From Chamaecyparis obtusa (lineage: Eukaryota; Streptophyta; Pinopsida; Cupressales; Cupressaceae), in the NCBI GenBank assembly GCA_027943335.1, contig BSBK01001572.1:3522501-3586500 (forward strand): DNA of 64,000 nucleotides. The letters run 5' to 3'. The notes beneath the pieces were generated by a model that worked only from the letters and a program-made list of their open reading frames with translations, was not told the origin of the DNA and made no database searches. Positions 13,033 to 22,928 of the stretch are shown piece after piece; the stretch's first letter is position 1; each line of letters opens with the position of its first letter. Made by a program: the position numbers and the translations under genes.

Positions 13033-13356
13033 TATGGAAATTAGCTTCATAACAATGAAGTAGATAAAAATGACCAATTAGCTTCCCAAGAAAATCCCCA
13101 TAAATGAACTATGCATACCCCAATTCCTGTGGCCTATGTGCATAACCAAAGGATAAATTTGATACATAAGGGTAAGGCTTAAAGATCTGTCTAGTGATGC
13201 AAAATTAACTTCTTTAAGCCTTACCCTTGTTTCAAATATATCCTTTGGGTACGCACAAAGGGCACAGGAATTGGGGGTACACACAGTTCATTTATGAGAT
13301 TTTTCTTGGAAGCTAATTGCTTAGCTCTCATCTACTTCATTTATTATCAAGCTAAT
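13033..13356. repeat. 324-bp foldback adjoining the NOG1 fragment
   Basis: The inner arms start AATTAGCTTCCCAAGAAAAT at 13076 and end TTTTCTTGGAAGCTAATT at 13318. Pairing continues outward (ATGAAGTAGAT near 13057 with ATCTACTTCAT near 13330). The right arm therefore overlaps the last residues and stop codon of the open frame that continues from NOG1, so those residues come from the foldback rather than from NOG1. Confidence 0.85.
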
Positions 13357-13357
13357 T

Positions 13358-13992
13358 GTTGAAGGATCCAAGCCCAAGCTAGAAAGATGTCTTCCCATTT
13401 TGTTTAAGTCATATTCCTTGTTCTTGTCAAACTTCCTTGCTACGGTAGGTGTTCTCTCTACAGTACTCTTCTTCAATTTGTGTTTGACATTAAGCATCTT
13501 CTTCTTCTTCCTAATTGCAGCCAGAGCTTCCTTTTCATCAGGATTCAAATCCACTTACCCCATCTCATCAATTTCATCACCCTTAGCTACTTTTCTAAGC
13601 CCTTCTTCCCTCTCCAGTTCTTCAAGCCTCTGTAAGATATTTGGATCAATAAAGTCTGCAACATTGTGTCCATCCATGATCTCAGGAATATCATCTTCTT
13701 TCCACCCTTCATTTGCCAAAATATACCGCTTCTTCAAGATTTTAGTCTCTAGTGGTTGCAAATCAATCTTATTACAAACTAAAATAAGAGGCATATTGGC
13801 AAACAAAGGTTTTATGCTGTGAAACAGAGCTTCCTATTGTGCAACACTATAACCACAGGACCCCAAAAAATCAAGGAAAAACAAAACAACCACCTTCAAA
13901 TGAGCCAAGGTAATAATATTGAGCATCTCTATGGTGTTCCTATCCTCCAAGGAGTGGTCCAAAATACCAATGGTATCAATAGGCTAAATAGC
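13358..13992 (-). pseudogene. NOG1: NOG1 nucleolar GTPase pseudogene, central and C-terminal part
   Basis: NOG1 is a nucleolar GTPase needed for 60S ribosomal subunit assembly. Read on the minus strand the fragment shows IDTIGILD (the G3 region, family DTPG with Pro changed to Ile), [24 protein letters not shown], a stop where the family usually has Gln, LFHSIKPLFANMPLILVCNKID (split here at 20 residues in the family's G4 region, NKID), then directly KKRYILANEGWKED, DGHNVADFIDPNILQRLEEL, a second in-frame stop, and IRKKKKMLNVKHKLKKST through LSSLGLDPST. Roughly 150 residues that the family has between G4 and YILAN are missing. The copy is intronless, broken and cut at its 3' end by a foldback. 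It lies inside the CACTA element, so it is a captured gene. The gene identification rests on memory of the family. Confidence 0.85.
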
Positions 13993-14261
13993 TTCAGACT
14001 GTCACAGAGGCCTAATGGCTCTGCCTTCTAGCCCACAACATAAAGCATAGTGCTCAAAGAAAAGTACATGTCCATATTGTAGAAATGGAAAAGAATCAAC
14101 AAGAAAAGAAATAAAAACAACTAAAAAATAAAATATTGAAATTAAATAATCACCAAGAATGATACACATAATACTTCTGTATGCAGCCCATATTTAACAT
14201 TTCAAATGCAAGAATGAAAGAAAACATGGAACTAAGCCCACAGTTCATAGGCCCACAGAGG

Positions 14262-14895
14262 GACATTTATCATAGTCATAGAAATATGATTATTTTTAAA
14301 TGGAATACACCAAGGAGTACCATCAGAAATATTGACCATTTACAATTATGAACAATGAATAATCAAATAGCTCATTTTTTTATCAACATGTGTAGTCTCT
14401 GTGTATATAAAAAATGAATGAAATATCAAGCTTAAATAAAACAATGAACAAAAATTCAAATTCAAGGCCTAATTTATAAAGAGAAACAAACATTAGGATG
14501 AAAGAAAAATCATTAAGACTAGAAAATCAAGTTCTAGAAAAATCATTACGACTATAGAAAAATCATTTAAACTAGAAAATCAAGTTCTAGAAATGGATGG
14601 TTCTGATGCTTTGCCATTACAAAAATTGAGCATTCATCATTTGGTACTTCTTGGTGTATTCCATTTAATTTTTTCAGCTGTCCTATTTATGTGCATATTC
14701 TTTATGTGTTTGGCTTCTCTCCCTCGCAAGGGATACATTGATAGGTAATTGATTTGAAAGCATAATGATTTGACAGTCCTTTTTCAAGATATGTGTAATC
14801 ATCCCGCCAACCTTAATTAGCAACATTTGTGATATATGTCAAGTACTTATAATCAGTATGCCCAACAAACAGAGACTTAGTAGTAAAAGCATGTC
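14262..14895. repeat. Direct repeat inside the CACTA element, copy 1
   Basis: The segment from ACATTTATCATAGTCATAGA through ATTGACCATTTACAAT and TAATCAGTATGCCCAA recurs at 15453-15935. The two copies align over several hundred bases with indels. This copy is longer and includes TTTATGTGTTTGGCTTCTCTC near 14710, a piece also found near 12990, 31515 and 42085. No coding content. Confidence 0.8.
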
Positions 14896-15452
14896 CTTTG
14901 ATTTACTAGTTTACTTATAATCAGTATGTCCTTTGGTTTACTAGTTTAATCTGGTTTAAGAATGGTTTGTTTCATGTTTGAATGTACCATTGAATGAAGC
15001 TTGGCTATATTAAGTACAATCTTAAGACTTGTGACTCTAAATGTTCATCAAAGCTTAGGCAAATCTGAATGTTCATCACCTATCCATATAAGTGTTAATC
15101 ATAGAAGGTATATGCACGGGTGAAAAACATGCATATTTGACCAAGCAATACTAGGAGCTAGACCCAACAACAAATAGATTTGTGGTGATTTTCACAATAG
15201 TACATGTGTTGTTGGGTAAGCTCCCAATAGCGCTTAGGCAAATATGCATGTTCATCACCTGTGCATATGAAGTGGCTCTAATAGAAGATACAATCACTAA
15301 ATTCTGCATACTCCTTATTTTGTTCTGGGTTGATATTGTCAGACATGGTCTTTCTTGAATAGAATGACTCGTTACTTGTACATTGACTAGAATGTTGGTG
15401 GAAGAAGGATGATTTGTTTACAACCATTTTTTCAACTCTAATTTTCTCAAAA
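14896..15452. other. CACTA interior between the direct repeats
   Basis: No gene is seen. An imperfect foldback at about 15050-15275 pairs CTAGGAGCTAGACCCAACAAC with GTTGTTGGGTAAGCTCCC and CATGCATATTTGACC with GGCAAATATGCATG. The rest is AT-rich and unassigned. Confidence 0.5.
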
Positions 15453-15935
15453 CAAAGGGATATTTATCATAGCCATAGAAACATGATTATTTTTAAATGG
15501 AATATGCCAAGGAGTACCATCACAAATATTGACCATTTACAATCATGAATAGTTAACCTAAATCAAATAGCTCAGTTTTTTATCAGCATGTGTAGTCTCT
15601 ATGTATAAGAAAAATGAATGAAATATCAAGCTAAAATAAAATAGTGAACAAAAATTCAAATACATGGCCTAATTTATCAAGAGCAACAAACATTAGGATG
15701 AAAGAAAAATCATTAAGACTATATAAAAATCATTAGGACTATAGAAAAATTATTAAGACTAGAAAATCAAGTTCTATAAAAAAAATCATTACGACTATAG
15801 AAAAATTATTTGACCGTCTTTTTTCAAGATAGGCATAATCATCCTACCAACCTTAATTAGCAAAATTTGTGATATATGTCAAGTACTTATAATCAGTATG
15901 CCCAAAAAATAGAGACTTGGTAGTAAAAGCATAAG
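15453..15935. repeat. Direct repeat inside the CACTA element, copy 2
   Basis: Second, shorter copy of 14262-14895, with internal duplication of the motif AAAATCATTAAGACTA. It ends in TAATCAGTATGCCCAAAAAA and TAGTAAAAGCAT, as copy 1 does. Confidence 0.8.
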
Positions 15936-16097
15936 GTTGCACATCTACATCTACCCTAGTAAGTATTAGAGCCTTTCAAATTTGTAAAGAACACAAACTT
16001 TACAAATCAAATCAATATTTCATTAAAATTTATGTTCTTGATCAAGTTCTTAAAGATTAAAACATGAAATAAAAAGAAGATGCAATGAAGACGACAT

Positions 16098-16406
16098 GTG
16101 CCTTGTAGTGAGTACATTCAAGAGAGGTTTGATGAGTATTCAGATTGCTCAAAGATTGATTTTGAATCAAAAATTGGTGAAGAACATGAAGTGGTGTGTG
16201 GTGAATCTAAAGATGAGGAAAATCTAAATTTAGTGGTGTGTGGTGAATCTGAAGATGGAAGGAAAGAAAAGTCCCAACTTTTGAATTTGGATAGTAGAGG
16301 CTCCTTTCCTCATTCTCACAAGTCTGCAGATTTGTCACATGGATTAATCAATAAAGAAGAGGCATCTAGCATTGGCATTCAAGATATAAAGGTTGGGCTT
16401 GATTGA
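16098..16406 (+). CDS. Unrecognised acidic 102-aa open frame, probably a fragment
   Basis: The frame starts with ATG, is rich in Glu, Asp, Ser and Lys, and contains an internal repeat (VVCGESKDEENLNL followed by VVCGESEDGRKE). No membrane segment, signal peptide or known motif is visible. It lies inside the CACTA element between the direct repeats and the NOG1 N-terminal fragment. The real repeat in the protein and its even composition make it more gene-like than other short frames here. It could be a captured exon or retroelement remnant. I assign no function. Confidence 0.3.
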   Translation: MPCSEYIQERFDEYSDCSKIDFESKIGEEHEVVCGESKDEENLNLVVCGESEDGRKEKSQLLNLDSRGSFPHSHKSADLSHGLINKEEASSIGIQDIKVGLD

Positions 16407-16608
16407 CCATTGCACAAAAAATATGCTTGTATCCATTTAAAAATTTTCACTAGGGTATGACCATAATTTTGAGTTCATAACAGTGACATAAATCCACTAC
16501 CTCAAGATATGGCAACCTTTGGTCAAGAATATAACAATGATTTACATCCTATATTTGACGGTACACATGGTGCAAGCATGGGACATGATGGGAATGATAC
16601 AACTCATC

Positions 16609-16815
16609 ATAATTAATAAAAGAAATCTTGCCAACATTAGGGTACCCACATATCAAAATAGTCCTGGTATTTGGGTCAATAGACAGTAACCTTTCCATAT
16701 GTTGCTTCACCTATTTGAGGTAAGACAAAATCAGTCCAATTCTCTTTAAAATGGTACACATTTGTCCAAGTGCAGCGGTAAAGAGAATCACTATGGTCAT
16801 CACATGATGGAGTGA
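16609..16815 (-). pseudogene. NOG1: NOG1 pseudogene, N-terminal fragment with G1 motif
   Basis: The minus strand reads AALGQMCTILKRIG, SYLK, a stop, [28 protein letters not shown] and ISFIN. This matches the NOG1 stretch just before and through the P-loop (family [10 protein letters not shown]; here Ser after GK is Ile). Upstream, DSLYRC is readable in another frame, so a small deletion shifted the frame. It is in the same orientation as, and upstream of, the fragment at 13358-13992. About 2.6 kb of unrelated repeat DNA and the loss of the G2 region separate them. Both are most simply pieces of one captured gene copy. The fragment ends where the 176-bp tandem repeat begins. Confidence 0.82.
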
Positions 16816-16844
16816 TATATAGTAGAGAGCTATATAGCAATGGT

Positions 16845-17272
16845 TGATAGTGTTCCTGGAGGGAAGGGGGATTGTGAAAGACTTGTTATCATTGTATTGT
16901 GTATTCCCAATATGTTTGGATGCAGGGCAGACTAGGAGAATGAAGGATCACACATTGATTGCATGATAACCCAGTTTTGAAGGGTCACTAGTTGAGGGGA
17001 CAGTAAAGGTCTGCATGTTGATAGTGTTCCTTGAGGGAAGGGGGATTGTGAAAGCCTTGTTATCATTGTATTGTGTATTTCCAATATGTTCGGATGCAGG
17101 GCAGACCAAGAGAATGAAGGATCACTCACTGATTGCATGATAACCTAGTTTTGAAGGGTCACTAGTTGAGGGGACAGTCAAGCATCGGATGTTGATAGTG
17201 AATTCCTTGAGGGAAGGGGTATTGTGAAAGACTTTTTATCATTGTATTGTGTATTTCCAATATGTTTGGATT
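16845..17272. repeat. 176-bp tandem repeat, short array (about 2.4 copies)
   Basis: Monomers carry GTTGATAGTG, GAGGGAAGGGGGATTGTGAA, TTATCATTGTATTGTGTAT and GTTTTGAAGGGTCACTAG, spaced about 174 bp. They belong to the same family as the larger array at 20196-22000. Confidence 0.9.
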
Positions 17273-18618
17273 CCAAAATATAGTTAAGAATTCAAAATTC
17301 ATCCTCTAAACTAGAGACAGATTAGTATAGGGGTTATCTCTTCTCAATGGGTATACATAAGATACTACTATCATATTACTTCCTTTGTGAACATTTAAAA
17401 ACTAAAACCATTCAAATATTAAATTTTCCACATATATCAACACATAGTTTTGTGAGTAACCTTTCCAATAGGATAAAAATAAATCTCTTTTATGGAACAA
17501 GTTATTTTTGCCAATAAGATCTAAGGTATACTTATAGGATAATATCTAATATCAACTTACATGCAAGATGGGATACACATAAATATATTCCTAAGAAATT
17601 TTAACATGATTCATTAAGCTAGAGTTTCATCAACATTACTTATTAACTAGCTTATTTAACCAATTCCATATCCTAGAAATCCATAATAATCTTCTTACGA
17701 GTATATCTTTTCCCAACATTAACAAGTTTTTTTTAATTTTACCATTTTCCAAAATAAAAGTCATAGATTCTTTAATAGAGGGAGATAAATACATGAGTCA
17801 TATGGCTACCCTCTTATTCAATCAAATTAATATGTTCAACCCACTAACATTTTGTACACACAATTCAATAAAAGCACATCTGAGGAGTAACTACAAGTAT
17901 TGTTATCCTTATACGCATCTTCAATATGACATCTATACCATTTCCTAAAAATTCACATTCTTCTAATATTTCAATTTTAGGATAGTTAGAAAGTTTGACT
18001 TAAATCTTATTCTAATAGACATATCATTATTCCTTTCATAATAACTCATTGTTCCTATATAATAGCAATTTTGTTAGCTTCAACTTCCATTTCACACACA
18101 AAATGCCAACAAAGTAAATAATTACTACACAATTTTGTTTAATACCATATTCTTTCCTTATAGTTGATGGTTTTCACTGGATCAATTCACGCTATTTACG
18201 ACGATCATATATAATTCAAAATTCCAACCATATAATCAAACATTTATCCTTTCAACAATTGTGTACCATAATCCTATTTATTACAAAACCTTGGGGACAT
18301 AGGTCCTTTACCCAAGGGTTCCCTATAGCTAGGCACATTCTCCTTACAGACATATTGATTTTTCCCTATAAAATTTAGTTTTTTAAACATATTTCTTGAG
18401 AAGAAGGGAGAGACACATTTGATTTCAACAATAAATTTAATTTCTTACTTGAGAGGGTATATAAAAGAGAGATGCTTCTTAATGAATCTTAGTCACTGGT
18501 AACACATGGACAGTCAAACCGCTAGTCTCCAAAGTATTTAATAAGTGAATATGAATGTTTGAAAACTACTACCAACAACTCTTAAACAAAATAAAGTATG
18601 TTTAGGAATTTTTGGGAC
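17273..18618. other. AT-rich CACTA interior, non-coding
   Basis: No gene, RNA or domain was recognised on either strand. It resembles decayed transposon DNA. Near 18490-18580 is a diverged copy of the arm sequence CTAGTCTCCAAAG / AATAAGTGAATATGAATG that forms the foldback at 19487-20190. Confidence 0.5.
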
Positions 18619-18935
18619 TGGTTCTTTGGCGTGTATTAAACAGAATAGAATTTTCAGCATATTATTATCATTCTATTTCTTTGTTGTAAACATGCCATAG
18701 TTCAATTTTAATCTACTAGTGTCATGACCTATCACATGCTTTATCTCCATTATTTGATGTTATTCACTATTTTGAAATGTTTACTATGGTTATCAAATGG
18801 AAAAAATACAAAAAAAAAATTAACATGAATTTTTTTTTACAAAACTGAACCAATGGCATGTTTACAACAAAGAAATAGAATGATAATAATATGCTGAAAA
18901 TTATATTCTATTTAATACACACCAAAGACCAGTTG
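18619..18935. repeat. Foldback repeat with ~80-bp arms
   Basis: The left arm CTGGTTCTTTGGCGTGTATT through AAACATGCCAT pairs with AATGGCATGTTT through AATACACACCAAAGACCAG. The loop (about 18700-18850) contains TTTATCTCCATTATTTGATG, which recurs in the opposite orientation at 19720 and in the 22.3-22.6 kb repeats. No coding frame. Confidence 0.85.
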
Positions 18936-19486
18936 TATCAAATTGTCAATCACATAGCATTTCACTATTGTATGAGTGGATTGTGCAAGAATAGTTAACA
19001 TTAAACAAGGAGCAAACTCCTCAACACATCTTGGAAACCATTAAATTCAATAATAAATGAAACCTAACACCAACACTATTCCTTCCATTCACTTCTACCA
19101 AGAATAAAGCACTTAATCCATTCAACATTACATATAATCATTAGACAGTTACATTTCCTAATAGTGTAGATGAATAGTCACAACCAAAATGATCAAAAGT
19201 ACTTTCACCCTTGCACAAGCTATTCCAAACTTCAAGTAAAATAAGAAACATGATATATCAAATCATTCATATTCATAGCAACCATTCAAAGGATCATTTT
19301 GTCAATGAACCCTTTGACTGTACCCCTGCAACAGAGAAAGGAAACCTCAAAATAGAGAAAGGAAACTTAGTAAAACCAGTCTATACCGATGTTTGTGAGG
19401 GTACAATCATGATAAGTGCCTCTTAAACCTCTCCAAAAATGTAAGAATGTCTTTAAATACTTTATTGATCTCTTCTAAACATTAAC

Positions 19487-20190
19487 GCATGGAAAGTCAA
19501 ACCAGTAGTCTCCAAAGCATTCAATAAGTGAATATGAATGTTTGAAAACTTTCCTCTCAACTTCCCTAACCACTCCTAATTAGTTAGAGGGATTAGTTGA
19601 GTGTTTAGACACTAAAACTTCTTAAACATACTTTATCTGATATGATGAATTGTAATATCAACAAATGTGAATCCAAACATTTCAAAATAGTGAATCGATA
19701 TCCTTGAGCACAAGCATTGATAACATCAAATAATGGAGATAAAGCACGGGCTAGGGCATGACACCAGTAGAATGCGGTCATTTCAGTGAGCATTCATGAT
19801 CCAATAAAATGCAATGCATTTAAAATTTGTGGTTGAATATGATGTCAAAGGCTCGAAAGACATTTCCCGTCAAAGATACCAATCAAAGATGAATAAATCA
19901 CATACCTTCTCTCGCGCTCAGCTTTCACGAAGGAAGATTTGATAGCCAAATCTTTCTTGTACCACACAAAGAACATGCCATTGGTTTAGTTTAGCATGTT
20001 ATTACCATATCAGATAAAGTATGTTTAAGAATTGTTGGTAAGGATAGGAATAGTGGAGATTCTAGAAATATCCCTCTAACCGATTAGGAGTGGTTGGGGA
20101 AGTTGAGAGGAAAGTTTTCAAACATTCATATTCACTTATTGAATGCTTTGGAGACTACTGGTTTGACTGTCCATGCATTACCAGTGACTG
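19487..20190. repeat. 700-bp foldback repeat
   Basis: The left arm (CAGTAGTCTCCAAAGCATTC, AATAAGTGAATATGAATG, AACTTCCCTAACCACTCC, TACTTTATCTGATATG) is matched in reverse by 20005-20190. Arms are about 150-180 bp; the loop of about 365 bp contains one copy of the repeated minus-strand frame described at 19640-19795. Confidence 0.85.
19640..19795 (-). other. Unrecognised repeated reading frame, copy 1
   Basis: The minus strand reads EMTAFYWCHALARALSPLFD followed by VINACAQGYRFTI and KCLDSHLLIL. Close copies occur twice in tandem at 22318-22602. Three copies keep the frame with mostly conservative changes, suggesting a captured exon that was later multiplied. I do not recognise the family, and no start or stop context supports a working gene. 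Confidence 0.35.
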
Positions 20191-20195
20191 AAATG

Positions 20196-22000
20196 CATTG
20201 CCCAGTTTTGAAGGGTCACTGGTTGAGGGGACAGTCAAGGTCTGGATGTTGATAGTGAATTCCTTGAGGGAAGGGAGATTGTGAAAGACTTGTTATCATT
20301 GTATTGTGTATTTCCAATATGTTTGGATGCAGGATAGACCAGGATAATGAAGGATCACTCACTGATTGAATGATAACCCAGTTTTGAAGGGTCACTGGTT
20401 GAGGGGACAGTCAAGGTTCGGATGTTGATAGTGAATTCCTTGAGGGAAGGGGGATTGTAAAAGACTTGTTATCATTTTATTATGTATTTCCAATATGTTT
20501 GGATGCAATGTAGACTAGAAGAATGAAGGATCACTCACTGATTGCATGATAACCTAGTTTTGAAGGATCATTGGTTGAAGGGATAGTCAAGGTCCAGATG
20601 TTGATAGTGAATTCCTTGAGGGAAGGGGGATTGTGAAAGACTTGTTATCATTTTATTGTGTATTTCAAATATGTTTGGATGCAGGGAAGACTAGGAGAAT
20701 GAAGGATCACTCACTAATAGCATGGTAACCCGACTTTGAAGGGTCACTGGTTGAGGGGATAGTCAAGGTTTGAATGTTGATAGTGAATTCCTTGAGGGAA
20801 GGGGGATTGTGAAAGACTTGTTATCATTGTATTGTTTATTTCCAATATGTTTGGATGTAGGGCAGACCAGGAGAATGAAGGATCACTCACTGATTGCATG
20901 ATAACCCGGTTTTGAAGGGTCACTGGTTTAGGGGACAGTCAAGGTCTAGATGTTGATAGTGAATTCCTTGAGGGAAGGGGGATTGTGAAAGACTTGTTAT
21001 CATTGTATTGTGTATTTCCAATATGTTTGGATGCAAGGAAGACTGGGAGAATGAAGGATCACTCACTGATTGCATGATAACCTAGTTTTGAAGGGTCACT
21101 GGTTGAGGGGATAGTCAAGGTCTGGATGTTGATAGTAAATTCCTTGAGGGAAGGGGGATTGTGAAAGACTTGTTATCATTGTATTGTGTATTTCCAATAT
21201 GTTTGGATGTAGGGCAGACTAGGAGAATGAAGGATCACTCACTAATTGCATGATAACCCAGTTTTGAAGGGTCACTAGTTGAGGGGATAGTCAAGTCAGG
21301 ATGTTGATAGTGAATTCCTTGAGGGAAGGGGGATTGTGAAAGACTTGTTATCATTGTATTATTTATTTCCAATATGTTTGGATGCAGGACAAACCAGGAG
21401 AATAAAGGATCACTCACTGATTGCATGATAACCCAATTTTGAATGGTCACTGATTGAGGGGACAGTCAATGTCTGGATGTTGATAGTGAATTCCTTGAGG
21501 GAAGGGGGATTATGAAAGACTTTTTATCATTGTATTTTGTATTTCCAATATGTTTGGATGTAGGGTAGACTAGGAGAATGAGAGATCACTCACTGATTTC
21601 ATGATAACCCAGTTTTGAAGGGTCACTAGTTGAGAGGATAGTCAACGTCCGGATGTTGATAGTGAATTCCTTGAGGCAAGGGGGATTATGAAAGACTTGT
21701 TATCATTGTATTGTGTATTTCCAATATGTTTGGATACAGGGCAGACTAGGAGAATAAAGGATCACTCACTGATTGCATGATAACCTAGTTTTGAAGGGTC
21801 ACTAGTTGAGGGGACAGTCAAGGTTCGGATGTTGATAGTGAATTCCTTGAGGGAAGGGTGATTGTGAAAGACTTGTTATCATTGTATTGTGTATTTCTAA
21901 TATATTTGGATGCAAGGCAAATCAGAAGAATGAAGGATCACTCACTAATTTCATGATAACCCGATTTTGAAGGGTTATTGGTTGAGGGGACAGTAAAGGT
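20196..22000. repeat. 176-bp tandem repeat array, about 10 monomers
   Basis: GGATCACTCACTGATTGCAT recurs at 20353, 20529, 20705, 20881, 21057, 21233, 21408, 21584, 21760 and 21936: 176 bp in all steps but one of 175. Conserved parts are GAAGGGTCACTGGTTGAGGG, GGATGTTGATAGTGAATTCC and TTTCCAATATGTTTGGATGC. It lies inside the CACTA element near its right end. Open frames through it are periodic artefacts. Confidence 0.95.
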
Positions 22001-22317
22001 CCGGATGACTGAGCCATTCGAGGACCCTATTTCTTTGTATTAATTTCTATTCAAATTGGATGCATGGATTTCTGAGAATTATCGGCTGTTATGTATCCTA
22101 CAACTGCATCCGTAAATCTGCATATACTTCTCTATAGTTGAAAGCCACTTAGGGATCAAAATAGAGAAAATAAATCAAAATCATTCTTTGTCCTATTTCC
22201 TTTTAACAAAGTCTCAACTAGCAATGATACAATACATTTGATGCCCTAAGCTATCAATAAAAATGGCACCTAGCTAGAAGCTCACGGGCTTTCCATTTGA
22301 TAACCATAGTCAACATT

Positions 22318-22602
22318 TCAAAAAAATGGATATCCTTGAACACAAGCACCAATAACATCAAATAATGGAGTTAAAGCATGGGCTAGGGTATGACACCAGT
22401 ACAATGCGGTCATTTTAGTGAGCATCTCAACAATATACAATGGAATCATTAAAAATGCCAGTAATATCAACAAACGTGAATCCAAACATTTGAAAATAGT
22501 GAATCGATATCCTTGAGCACAAGCACCAATAACATCAAATAATAGAGATAAAGCACTGGCTAGGGCGTGACACCAGTAGAATGTGGTAATTTCAGAGAGC
22601 AT
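22318..22602 (-). other. Unrecognised repeated reading frame, copies 2 and 3
   Basis: A 94-codon open frame holds two tandem versions of one module: EITTFYWCHALASALSLLFD, VIGACAQGYRFTIFKCLDS, a short hydrophobic link (LAFLMIPLYIVEML), then KMTALYWCHTLAHALTPLFD and VIGACVQGY. It matches the copy at 19640-19795. The function is unknown; a host exon captured and duplicated by the CACTA element is possible. Confidence 0.35.
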
Positions 22603-22928
22603 TCATGATCAAATAAAATGCAACACATTTAAAATTTGTGGTCGAATATGATGCGAGAGGCTTGAAAGATGAAGAAACCACATACCTTCTCTTGCGCTCA
22701 TCTTTCGCTCCTTTTCTCCCACTCCTCTATCCAATTGAAATAAAAATGATTTGGCGGTTCACTTTTTTTTAATGTATACCCCGAACCTGTTGAAATTTCG
22801 ATGGTCAATTTAAAACCCATCGGAATACCGACACCATTGAGTCCTATTTTAAAAAAGAAAAAAAAATTCATTAAAAAAAATTATCCATTAGAAATTTCTG
22901 TCAAAATTTGGTCCCAAATGTAGTAGTG

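Larger units (their letters stand above)
11107..22928. mobile_element. CACTA (En/Spm) transposon, 11.8 kb, with captured gene pieces
   Basis: The left terminus CACTAGTATATTTGAGGCC and the right terminus read in reverse, CACTACTACATTTGGGACC, are near-identical TIRs continuing as CCAAATTTYGAYAG. The element is flanked by AGA at 11104-11106 and 22929-22931, the 3-bp duplication typical of this superfamily. Joining the flanks restores the satellite text GAGAAGAGAGGCTCC. Subterminal regions carry CCATCGGAAT and CGATGG motifs in both orientations. The interior holds NOG1 fragments, foldback repeats and a 176-bp tandem array. No intact transposase frame is visible, so the element is probably non-autonomous. 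Confidence 0.92.

Noticed and set aside
13400..13822. 140-codon plus-strand frame rich in Ser, Phe and Leu
   Set aside because: Shadow of the minus-strand NOG1 fragment.
20196..22000. CRISPR-like regular repeat spacing
   Set aside because: Whole 176-bp monomers are conserved, with no unique spacers, and this is a plant sequence.
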